Assembly (NCBI RefSeq): GCF_000317435.1
Contig: NC_019751.1
Coordinates: 4,030,001 to 4,094,000, forward strand
Source of the DNA: Calothrix sp. PCC 6303
Lineage (GTDB): Bacteria; Cyanobacteriota; Cyanobacteriia; Cyanobacteriales; Nostocaceae
Direction: 5' to 3'
Length of the DNA: 64,000 nucleotides
Shown here: positions 8,277 through 16,385 of the stretch, in pieces
Layout: the number at the start of each line of letters is the position of its first letter
Position numbering within the stretch: position 1 is the first letter of the stretch
The notes under the pieces: generated by a model
The model's input: only the letters and a program-made list of their open reading frames with translations
Database searches by the model: none
What the model was told of the DNA's origin: nothing
Translations under genes and position numbers: made by a program

Positions 8277-9524
8277 GTGAAAGTTGCATACCTGGTGAAT
8301 AAATATCCGAAGGTGAGTCATAGCTTTATCCGACGTGAAATCTTGGCACTTGAGGCTAGTGGTGTAGCTGTGGAGCGTTTTTCGATTCGCTCATGTGAAT
8401 CGGAGTTAGTGGATAGGCAAGATAAAATTGAATTTCAGAAAACGCAAGTTTTACTGGATGTGGGGATTCTTGGCTTATTGCTACATTTGTTCCATTATGC
8501 GATCGCGCAACCAAGAAAACTCCTCACCGGACTCAAATTAGCCCTCCAAGTCGGTTGGAAATCGGATACAGGAGTTTTGCGTCACATTATCTACTTAGCG
8601 GAAGCTTGCGTTCTCAGGTTGCGGCTACAGAAATTAGGTATCACCCATCTCCATTCCCATTTTGGTACCAACTCCACCACCGTCGCCATGTTATGTCATG
8701 CTATTGGTGGACCAGCCTACAGCTTTACAGTACACGGTCCAGAAGAATTTGACCGCGCTCCAAATATTGCTTTAACAGAGAAGATTCACCGCGCTAAGTT
8801 TATCATTGCCATCAGTTCCTTTGGCAGAAGTCAACTCTACCGCTATTGTGAACATGAGGAATGGCGGAAAATCCATGTAGTTCACTGTGGAGTTGATAGG
8901 GAATTCCTCAATCAATCCATTCATACCCCAAATGACAATCACCGCTTAGTCTGCGTTGGCAGGTTGTGCGAGCAAAAAGGACAACTTTTACTCCTAGAAG
9001 CAATTAAGCACTTGGTAGATGAAGGAGTGCAAATCAACCTCACATTAGTAGGTGATGGTCCTTTGCGATCGCAACTTCAAAACAAGATTGATGCTTACGC
9101 TCTCAACGAGCAAGTTTACATCACAGGTTGGGCAAGTGGTAACGAAGTCCAAGAACATATTACCAACGCCAGAGCCTTAATATTACCCAGCTTTGCCGAA
9201 GGATTACCCGTAGTTTTAATGGAAGCTTTAGCACTCAAGCGACCAGTAATTACCACATATATTGCGGGAATTCCCGAATTGGTGAAATCCGGTGAAAACG
9301 GCTGGTTAATCCCTGCTGGTTCTGTTGAAGACATAATTACAGCTATTCGCCAAGTATTAAAAGTCTCGCCAGATACCCTTGAACAGATGGGAAAATCTGG
9401 AACAGCATCTATCAGTCAACAGCATGACGCAACTAAAGAAGCAAAGAAATTAGCAGCACTATTTCAAGAACCTCTAGAAAATCTCCCTAACATCTTTACC
9501 CCCCTATTTACAACAGCAAAATGA
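8277..9524 (+). CDS. Glycosyltransferase, GT4 family (WcaL/exopolysaccharide type)
   Basis: 415 residues from GTG 8277, with GGGAG about 8 bases upstream. The N terminus VNKYPKVSHSFIRREILALE is the signature of the colanic-acid/exopolysaccharide GT4 subgroup. Also seen are HLHSHFG, VHGPEEFD, LVCVGRLCEQKGQLLLLEA, LVGDGPLRSQL and the E-x7-E motif in FAEGLPVVLMEALALKRPVI. Predicted to be a cytoplasmic enzyme adding sugars to a lipid-linked repeat unit. Its last codon overlaps the flippase start by 4 bases (ATGA), so the two are coupled. Confidence 0.88.
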   Translation: MKVAYLVNKYPKVSHSFIRREILALEASGVAVERFSIRSCESELVDRQDKIEFQKTQVLLDVGILGLLLHLFHYAIAQPRKLLTGLKLALQVGWKSDTGVLRHIIYLAEACVLRLRLQKLGITHLHSHFGTNSTTVAMLCHAIGGPAYSFTVHGPEEFDRAPNIALTEKIHRAKFIIAISSFGRSQLYRYCEHEEWRKIHVVHCGVDREFLNQSIHTPNDNHRLVCVGRLCEQKGQLLLLEAIKHLVDEGVQINLTLVGDGPLRSQLQNKIDAYALNEQVYITGWASGNEVQEHITNARALILPSFAEGLPVVLMEALALKRPVITTYIAGIPELVKSGENGWLIPAGSVEDIITAIRQVLKVSPDTLEQMGKSGTASISQQHDATKEAKKLAALFQEPLENLPNIFTPLFTTAK

Positions 9525-10867
9525 CGACAGTCTCAGTTAAAAAGAAGGCAATTCGCGGCGCAGCTTGGACAATTATTGGTTACGGTACAAACCAGATCTT
9601 ACGCTTTGGTAGTAACCTGATTTTAACCCGTTTGCTGATGCCGGAATACTTCGGTTTAATGGCAATTGTCAACACCCTATTGATGGGTATTGAATTATTT
9701 TCTGATGTGGGGATTGGACAAAGCATCATTCAAAACAAACATGGTGAAGAAACAGAGTTTTTGAATACTGCTTGGACATTACAAATCTATCGCGGATTTT
9801 TGGTGTGGTTGCTGTGTTTAGCAATTACCTTTCCCGCAGCTAGTATCTACAAAGAACCACGTTTGTTGTGGCTATTGCCAATCATGGGGTTTACCTCCAT
9901 TATCCTAGGATTTGCCTCCACAGCCCCAGCCCTTCTAAATCGAAAAATGAACCTGGGAAAATTAACTATTTTTGATGTGATTGTCCAGTTACTTTCACTT
10001 ATCATCTTAGTCAGTTTAGCCTTCTATTTTCGTAACATCTATGCTTTAGTAATTGGTGGCTTAGTTGGTGCTTGTATCCGAGCTATTGGCAGTCATTTTT
10101 TATTGCCAGAAAAGCCCAATCGCTTTGCGTGGAATCGAGCCTCATTAAACGAAATGGTATCCTTTGGTAGATGGATATTTATCGCTACAGCCTTGATGTT
10201 TGTCGCCGAACAAGCAGATAGATTGATCCTCGGTAAATTATTTACCCTTAAGATGCTAGGTGTATATAGTATTGCTGCAACTTTAGCAAATATGCCGAGG
10301 GAAGTAATTAAACATTTGAGTTATCGCGTTATTTTCCCCACAATTTCCCACCAAGTTGAGCTACCAAGGGCAACATTACGCGCCAAAATTATTCGCCAAC
10401 GGGGATTAATTCTAATTGGTTTTGCCTTGGGTTTGGCAGGTTTGGTAAGTATTGGAGATTTGTTGATTGCTAGACTTTACGATCAGCGGTACGTCGAAGC
10501 GATTTGGATGATGCCAATATTATGTAGTGGTATTTGGTTCTCAGTTTTATTCTATACAACCAGCCCCGCACTATTGGCAGTGGGAAAACCGTTATATTCA
10601 GCACAAAGTAACTTTGTCCGATTTATTAGTATTAGTGTGGGATTACCCATCGCTTTTTATTACGAAGGTAGCCTCGGAGCAATTATAGCGATCGCATTCA
10701 GTGATTTCCCCTTATATTTAGCTAACTTATACGGACTGTGGCGAGAAAAACTTTTGTGTATAGTTCAAGATATTCAAGGAACTGCACTATTCATCGGAAC
10801 TTTGATTTTATTTATGTTAATTCGTCACTCTTTAGGATTGGGCAACCCATTTCCAATATTTCTTTAA
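9521..10867 (+). CDS. Wzx-like polysaccharide flippase (MOP superfamily)
   Basis: 448 residues with about 12 to 14 predicted membrane helices. The start KKKAIRGAAWTIIGYGTNQILRFGSNLILTR is split here only to show its landmarks: GAAWTIIGYG, then RFGSNLILTRLLMPEYFGL, a sequence typical of the lipopolysaccharide/teichuronic-acid exporter branch of the MOP flippases. It would move undecaprenyl-linked repeat units to the periplasmic face for the polymerase encoded at 4193. It starts within the end of the preceding GT4 gene (ATGA overlap). Length is normal for the family (about 430-490). Confidence 0.87.
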   Translation: MTTVSVKKKAIRGAAWTIIGYGTNQILRFGSNLILTRLLMPEYFGLMAIVNTLLMGIELFSDVGIGQSIIQNKHGEETEFLNTAWTLQIYRGFLVWLLCLAITFPAASIYKEPRLLWLLPIMGFTSIILGFASTAPALLNRKMNLGKLTIFDVIVQLLSLIILVSLAFYFRNIYALVIGGLVGACIRAIGSHFLLPEKPNRFAWNRASLNEMVSFGRWIFIATALMFVAEQADRLILGKLFTLKMLGVYSIAATLANMPREVIKHLSYRVIFPTISHQVELPRATLRAKIIRQRGLILIGFALGLAGLVSIGDLLIARLYDQRYVEAIWMMPILCSGIWFSVLFYTTSPALLAVGKPLYSAQSNFVRFISISVGLPIAFYYEGSLGAIIAIAFSDFPLYLANLYGLWREKLLCIVQDIQGTALFIGTLILFMLIRHSLGLGNPFPIFL

Positions 10868-10885
10868 ATTTGTTGATTCTAATGG

Positions 10886-11013
10886 TAAGGATTAGCGATT
10901 AAATAATATACATATCTTGTGGAATGGGCATCTTGCCCGTTCATTTAATTATGTAGGCAGGATGCCTGCTCCACAAAATCAAAACTTGCATTTTATTTAA
11001 TATGCATTCCTAA
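10886..11013. repeat. MITE-like element (family A, copy 2)
   Basis: 128 bp from TAAGGATTAGCG to GCATTCCTAA. The internal hairpin words GGGCATCTTGCCC and GCAGGATGCCTGC lie between the conserved arms. It is an inverted relative of 31187-31372, which shares the AGGATTAGC, TATACATAT, CCTGC and AAAACTTGCAT blocks. Confidence 0.7.
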
Positions 11014-11219
11014 ATAACTTACGTAAAATTATGCAGAATCAATTAGTTGTGTTAATTACATACAACTGGTTTTTTCTGAATTGAGCAACCCTAACTATTA
11101 TTTTATTTCCGCAGATAAATTACCAATAAAGTGATAGGTTTTATTTTTATACGGCAAAATAAAAGTGATTGCAGATCTAGCATTTTGCCGATTAAAACTA
11201 TACACCCCACATTTTAGTT

Positions 11220-12230
11220 ATGTCTCATGCTTTAAATCAACCATCTACAACATTTGTTTACTCTATCGAATCAGGTTACTTTGAGACTCAAACCCTCCTA
11301 GCAGTGGAAAGTTTGCGAAAATTTGGAGGAGCATTTGCAAAGGCTCCAGTACTGGCAATTACACCACGTTTTGGTCCCACTTTAACCACCAAAACACGAC
11401 GACGGATGGATGAATTGGAAATTACCTACATCAATAGTAATTTGCATCATCCAGACTCGTGGTTTTGTTACATGAATAAATCCCTAGCAGTCATGCTAGC
11501 AGAAGAATATGCCCAAACTGAGCAAATCATTTGGATGGATTCCGACACCCTAATTATTCGAGAACCACAGGGTTTATGGTTAGAACCAGGTGTGGACTTT
11601 GCCGTTTGTTCCACCGATAAAAATGTTGGTAGTAGCGGTAGCAATGATCAGAATGAACCCTACTGGATGGCATTATGCTCTAAATTCGGCATTGAAATCG
11701 ATGAATTACCCTGGATTACCACCGCATTTGAACAGCAAAAAGTTCGCTTTCGCATCCATTCTGGAGTGTATAGCTATCGACGGAACACCGGGTTAGGGAA
11801 AAAATTTGTTGAAACCTGTGAGCAAGTTCTCCACAGTGGTGTTGCCTACAGCGAACGTTTACCTTTTCCTGGAGATAGTGTTGCCCTAGCCTTTGCCGTC
11901 GTCCTACAAAAACTCAATTGGCACTTATTACCTATTTCCTACAACTATCAAATCACACCTGATTCCAAAACCTACAAACGACAGGAATTAGAAAATGCCT
12001 ATGTTCTCCATTATCACCATGCCTTTACCAAGCCTGCACAATGTACTTGGGCATTAACAGAAATTCAAACCCAATTGCCAGAAATATACTCCTGGCTGAA
12101 TCAACAGGTTCCCCTGATGCCAAAAATCGGCGGATTGCAGCGTCAAATTATCCGTCGCATCCTCAAAGAATGGCGTGCAATTCAACAAAGACAAATCGAA
12201 TCTCAATCGCAAAAACTTGTAATTGGTTAA
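11220..12230 (+). CDS. GT-A-fold glycosyltransferase with DSD motif (paralogue of the gene at 5440)
   Basis: 336 residues. The motif WMDSDTLIIREP places the metal-binding DSD at 107-109; the N-terminal YSIESGYFETQT and C-terminal YVLHYHHAF agree with the paralogue at 5440-6438. The fold matches GT8-like nucleotide-sugar transferases. It lies about 350 bp downstream of the flippase with a MITE-like element between, so it may have its own promoter. Acceptor and donor unknown. The pairing of two such genes around one polysaccharide locus suggests related but distinct sugar additions. Confidence 0.75.
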   Translation: MSHALNQPSTTFVYSIESGYFETQTLLAVESLRKFGGAFAKAPVLAITPRFGPTLTTKTRRRMDELEITYINSNLHHPDSWFCYMNKSLAVMLAEEYAQTEQIIWMDSDTLIIREPQGLWLEPGVDFAVCSTDKNVGSSGSNDQNEPYWMALCSKFGIEIDELPWITTAFEQQKVRFRIHSGVYSYRRNTGLGKKFVETCEQVLHSGVAYSERLPFPGDSVALAFAVVLQKLNWHLLPISYNYQITPDSKTYKRQELENAYVLHYHHAFTKPAQCTWALTEIQTQLPEIYSWLNQQVPLMPKIGGLQRQIIRRILKEWRAIQQRQIESQSQKLVIG

Positions 12231-12378
12231 ATAATACACCAAGGGAAAACGAAAAAACTGTTATCCTGAGCCGCTTGTTTTATATACTAAATACATTACG
12301 GTCAGAGAGACCTCGCCGCGTAACGACGAGGAACCTCCTCTTACTTCGTCAAAATTACGTAACCCAGTTGATAAAGCT

Positions 12379-14175
12379 ATGGCGCTTATAGTTCAGAAAT
12401 ATGGTGGCACTTCTGTCGGTTCGGTTGAACGCATTCAAGCTGTTGCACAGCGGGTTTGTCGAACGGTTCAAGCCGGAAATTCGGTGGTTGTAGTTGTCTC
12501 TGCTATGGGTAAAAGCACCGATGGACTAGTGAAACTAGCGCATGAAATTTCTAAAAATCCCAGTCGTCGAGAGATGGACATGTTGCTTTCCACTGGTGAA
12601 CAGGTTTCAATTGCAGTTGTGAGTATGGCATTACAGGAATTGGGACAACCAGCAATTTCCATGACTGGGGCACAAGTAGGAATTTTAACCGAAGCCGAAC
12701 ATACCCGTGCGCGAATTCTAAATATTGAGACTGAGCGATTAGTTAGACAACTAGATGAGGGTAAAGTTGTTGTTGTAGCTGGATTTCAAGGTGTTAGCAG
12801 TAGTGACGAACTAGAGATTACTACCTTAGGGCGCGGTGGTTCTGATACATCTGCTGTGGCTTTAGCGGCAGCTTTAAATGCTGATTTTTGTGAAATTTAT
12901 ACAGATGTCCCAGGGATTTTAACTACAGATCCGCGTTTGGTTCCAGATGCTCAGTTGATTGATGAGATTACCTGTGATGAAATGCTGGAACTAGCAAGTT
13001 TGGGGGCAAAAGTATTACATCCAAGGGCAGTAGAAATTGCCCGTAACTATGGGGTTCCGCTGGTGGTGCGTTCCAGTTGGACAGACGAACCCGGTACTTG
13101 GGTTACATCATCTAGACCCCAAGGACGTTCTTTGGTGAATTTGGAATTGGCGCGTCCAGTTGATAGTATTCAATTTGACACAGATCAAGCCAAGGTGGCT
13201 TTATTGCGTGTTCCCGATAAACCAGGTGTTGCTGCAAGGTTATTTGGGGAAATTTCTCGGCAAAATGTGGATGTGGATTTAATCATTCAATCCATCCACG
13301 ATGGTAATAGTAATGACATTGCCTTCACCGTGATGAATCCAATCTTGAAAAAAGCCGAAGCTGTGGCAGATGCGATCGCACCCGCCCTCCGAAGCCACCC
13401 ATCAAAGACAGATGAGGCTGAGGTATTGGTGGAGAAAGATATCGCTAAAGTTAGTATTGCAGGTGCCGGGATGATTGGTCGTCCAGGTGTCGCCGCAAAG
13501 ATGTTTGCCACCCTTGCTGAGGCTGGTGTGAATATCCAAATGATATCCACCAGCGAAGTTAAAGTTAGTTGCGTTGTGGATGCTCAAGAATGTGATCGCG
13601 CGATCGCAGCTTTGAGCCAAGCCTTTGAAATCGATGCATCCCCCACAACCTCGGCTCCCCTTCCCCATAATGCAGTATGTGGAGTTGCAATTGACACAAA
13701 TCAATCTAGACTGGCAATTCGCCATGTCCCAGATCATCCGGGGATGGCAGCGAAAATATTTGGACTCTTGGCTCAGTACAATGTATCAGTTGACATGATT
13801 ATTCAATCGCAACGCTGCCACATTGTTGGTGGTATTCCCACCCGTGACATTGCCTTTACAGTAGCTCGTGCAGAAGCAGAAGCCACCCACCAGATGTTAC
13901 AGCAAGTAGCAATAGAAACAGGCTGGGGTGAGGTTATTTTGGATAACGCGATCGCTAAAGTCAGTATCGTTGGTGCAGGTATGGTGGGACAACCGGGAAT
14001 TGCCGCCAAAATGTTTACAGCTTTAGCCGAAAATCAAATTAACATTCAAATGATCACCACTTCCGAAATTAAAGTTAGCTGCGTCGTCTCCCAAGAACAA
14101 GGAGTCAAAGCACTGCAAGTGATTCACGCCGCCTTTGATTTGGCTGGTTGTGAAAAGTTTGTGGTTCCGGCATAA
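12379..14175 (+). CDS. lysC: Aspartate kinase
   Basis: 598 residues. The kinase domain opens with IVQKYGGTSVGSVERIQ and contains GRGGSDTSAVALAAAL and EIYTDVPGILTTDPR. Four C-terminal ACT modules follow, from about residue 265 to the end, arranged as two related pairs: each pair holds a D-QSIHDG/IIQSQR-type segment and a KVSIAGAGM/KVSIVGAGM segment. The four-ACT form of about 600 residues is usual in cyanobacteria. It phosphorylates aspartate in the first step toward lysine, threonine and methionine, and the ACT domains bind the inhibitory end products. The next pathway genes asd and dapA are in this window at 54.5 and 56.1 kb but not adjacent. A hairpin follows the stop codon. Confidence 0.96.
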   Translation: MALIVQKYGGTSVGSVERIQAVAQRVCRTVQAGNSVVVVVSAMGKSTDGLVKLAHEISKNPSRREMDMLLSTGEQVSIAVVSMALQELGQPAISMTGAQVGILTEAEHTRARILNIETERLVRQLDEGKVVVVAGFQGVSSSDELEITTLGRGGSDTSAVALAAALNADFCEIYTDVPGILTTDPRLVPDAQLIDEITCDEMLELASLGAKVLHPRAVEIARNYGVPLVVRSSWTDEPGTWVTSSRPQGRSLVNLELARPVDSIQFDTDQAKVALLRVPDKPGVAARLFGEISRQNVDVDLIIQSIHDGNSNDIAFTVMNPILKKAEAVADAIAPALRSHPSKTDEAEVLVEKDIAKVSIAGAGMIGRPGVAAKMFATLAEAGVNIQMISTSEVKVSCVVDAQECDRAIAALSQAFEIDASPTTSAPLPHNAVCGVAIDTNQSRLAIRHVPDHPGMAAKIFGLLAQYNVSVDMIIQSQRCHIVGGIPTRDIAFTVARAEAEATHQMLQQVAIETGWGEVILDNAIAKVSIVGAGMVGQPGIAAKMFTALAENQINIQMITTSEIKVSCVVSQEQGVKALQVIHAAFDLAGCEKFVVPA

Positions 14176-14191
14176 GGGCAGGGAGTAAGGG

Positions 14192-14214
14192 GGCAGGGGG
14201 AAATGACCCCTGCC
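14192..14214 (+). terminator. GC-rich hairpin after lysC
   Basis: Perfect 8-bp stem GGCAGGGG/CCCCTGCC (14192-14199 with 14207-14214) with a 7-base loop, 17 bases after the lysC stop. The 3' flank is only mildly T-rich (TCTTCTTGATT), so it is a plausible but not canonical terminator. Confidence 0.5.
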
Positions 14215-14354
14215 TCTTCTTGATTAGGAGGCAGAAGAAAAAATACATTTTGCCTCCCGTCTATAGTAAAGATTTTTAGTACAGTTGTTTAAAAGCGCGA
14301 TCGCTCGATTAAAATCAGAAGGTCTTTGTCTTTGAGCAAAAGGTAAAAAAAACA

Positions 14355-14477
14355 ATGGACGTAAAGTTAATTTTAGTAGCCCTAACAGTAGTCTTTACTT
14401 TTGCGTGCTTGTTTTTTGGCACAAAAAATGGATTCTATGATTCAGATGACTATCATGGCAACGGTTCCGCACATTAA
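14355..14477 (+). CDS. Small single-pass membrane peptide, 40 residues
   Basis: An ATG to TAA frame encoding MDVKLILVALTVVFTFACLF, then FGTKNGFYDSDDYHGNGSAH. The first 22 residues form one hydrophobic helix; the tail is polar and rich in Asp, Tyr, His and Asn. AAAAGGT about 10 bases before the ATG may serve as ribosome binding site. The size and layout recall small thylakoid-complex subunits of cyanobacteria, but I do not recognise it as a specific Psa, Psb, Pet or Ndh peptide. Its clean boundaries and hydrophobic pattern argue that it is real. It lies between lysC and the metallo-hydrolase on the same strand. Confidence 0.6.
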   Translation: MDVKLILVALTVVFTFACLFFGTKNGFYDSDDYHGNGSAH

Positions 14478-14629
14478 ACAGTGAACAGTTATCAAAGCGT
14501 AAAATTAAACAAATAATTATCGAGTAATTGATAACTGATAGCAAAATAGAAAACTGTAAGCCACATATATGGGGTTTTCCTACACCCCAGACAATTTTTC
14601 TTGATTAATGCTGGCTTTTGGGAGAAAGG

Positions 14630-16300
14630 ATGAGTGAACGTGCATCGGTATCCCTCCAGTTTGATCCTGGAGAACCAACTTGTGAGTTAGAATGCCTACC
14701 CTATGGTACTAGCCATAGTGATGGAGGCGTTTGTTTGTTGGTACGTATGGGACCCCATCGCATCCTACTTGATTGTGGCTTACCAGATGTCTCAGCCTTG
14801 GTGATGGGATTAGAAAAATCTGCAATTCCCGGAAGTTCCCCATCTCCTGCCGATTTAGTCCTAGTTAGTCATGCTCATCAAGATCACACACAGGGACTTT
14901 TGGAATTGCATAATCTTTTCCCTCTGCTACCCATCTATAGCAGCGAAGTCACCAGCAAGTTATTAACCCTCAACTGGGATACAGAACCACCGATAAAACA
15001 GCATTTTTGTCAAGCTCTACCATTGCGATCGCCAATTGAACTTAGAGATAGTTTGGTGGTAGAGCTATTTCCCGCAGGTCATTTACCTGGTGCAGTGGCA
15101 ATTCTCCTCACCTACAATACACCACAGCGCAGTTACAAACTTTTGTATACAGGGGATTTTTTCCTCTCCAACTCCCGCTTAGTGGAGGGTTTACGCTTAG
15201 AAGAATTGCGGGGGCTAAATTTAGATGTTTTGATTATTGAGGGTACCTACGGGACTTCTCGTCATCCCCATCGTCGTAATCAAGAAAATCAACTTGCTGA
15301 AAGAATCAATCGTGCGATCGCTGACGGTTATTCTGTACTTATGCCTACCAATGGATTAGGTTTAGGGCAAGAATTACTCATGTTGTTACGCAGTCATCAC
15401 CACTTCACAGGTAGGGATTTAGATATTTTAGTTGATGGCACTGTGGCAATAGGCTGTGATATATATCTCGAACTTCTGGCACATTTACCTCCATCTGTGC
15501 AAAATTTTGCCCGTCATCAACCCCTGTTTTGGGACGAACGAGTGCGTCCCAGGGTACGTCGTGTGGAACCCCAACAACGTCATGCTATTGGCAGATCTGC
15601 CTGTATTGTCTTAACTGACTCAATTATTGATATCCACGAATATTGCCAGCCAGATACCGGACCCTGGTTGATTTTAATTCCCGAAAAAAGTGGAATTGAA
15701 TTACCCAGCAGCTTTTCCACTACTACCCACACCGAAACCTACCTTCTCGCGCAACATAGTGATGGACCTGGAACCACCCAGTTAATCCACAATTTACGAC
15801 CACAGCATGTAGTATTTGTCCATGGCTCCCCTGTATACCTGGCAGATTTAACCAGTTTAGACGAACTCCAAAACCGCTATCACGTACATTCACCGAAGAC
15901 AGGTGTATTAGTTGAGCTACCAATTGGGGAGACTTTTTTACAACCAGCAGCCCCCGAAACTAACTATGAAGGTGAACTGACGGAATTGGGAACGGTAGTT
16001 ACCATTACTTTACCAGATGCGATCGCAGCTGACCCCAGATGGCGACAATTCGCGGATACAGGTTTAATTGAAGCCCGTTGGCAAGGTGAAGAATTAGTAC
16101 TACGGGGATTAACGCCACGAGAACTGCTGAGTCAAACAAGCGATCGCTTTCTCTGGCAAGATGTTGATTGTTGTGGTACCTGTCGCCATCAGCGGGGACA
16201 ACGCTGTTGGAATCCTGCATCTCCCCTCTACAATTTTCGCGTCACCTTGGAAGGTTATTGTCCCGCATTTGAAGATTTAATTCCTAATTCGGAATCATAG
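14630..16300 (+). CDS. Metallo-beta-lactamase-fold hydrolase, beta-CASP/CPSF-like, with Cys-rich tail
   Basis: 556 residues from ATG 14630 (GGGAGAAAGG directly upstream; an in-frame TTG at 14618 lies within that site). The metal-binding motif is LVSHAHQDHTQGLLEL; further motifs are LFPAGHLPGAVAIL, YTGDFFLS and IIEGTYGTSRHPHRR, which belong to the beta-CASP group of nucleic-acid-processing MBL enzymes (CPSF73/YSH1-like). Late His in FVHGSPVYLADL fits the terminal metal-ligand region. The last 40 residues hold five or six Cys (DCCGTCRHQRGQRCWNPAS, then EGYCPAF), suggesting zinc or iron-sulfur binding. Probable RNA- or DNA-processing enzyme; the substrate is unknown. Not the canonical RNase J, which is encoded separately at 57314. 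Confidence 0.8.
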   Translation: MSERASVSLQFDPGEPTCELECLPYGTSHSDGGVCLLVRMGPHRILLDCGLPDVSALVMGLEKSAIPGSSPSPADLVLVSHAHQDHTQGLLELHNLFPLLPIYSSEVTSKLLTLNWDTEPPIKQHFCQALPLRSPIELRDSLVVELFPAGHLPGAVAILLTYNTPQRSYKLLYTGDFFLSNSRLVEGLRLEELRGLNLDVLIIEGTYGTSRHPHRRNQENQLAERINRAIADGYSVLMPTNGLGLGQELLMLLRSHHHFTGRDLDILVDGTVAIGCDIYLELLAHLPPSVQNFARHQPLFWDERVRPRVRRVEPQQRHAIGRSACIVLTDSIIDIHEYCQPDTGPWLILIPEKSGIELPSSFSTTTHTETYLLAQHSDGPGTTQLIHNLRPQHVVFVHGSPVYLADLTSLDELQNRYHVHSPKTGVLVELPIGETFLQPAAPETNYEGELTELGTVVTITLPDAIAADPRWRQFADTGLIEARWQGEELVLRGLTPRELLSQTSDRFLWQDVDCCGTCRHQRGQRCWNPASPLYNFRVTLEGYCPAFEDLIPNSES

Positions 16301-16385
16301 ATTTCGAGAATCCATAATTTTGAACAGCAACTTGATCAAAATGATGACTATATGTATCATTAATATATGTTATGTATGGGTTGAC

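Noticed and set aside
13402-13737. 111-codon minus-strand frame inside lysC
   Set aside because: Shadow of the ACT-domain coding region.
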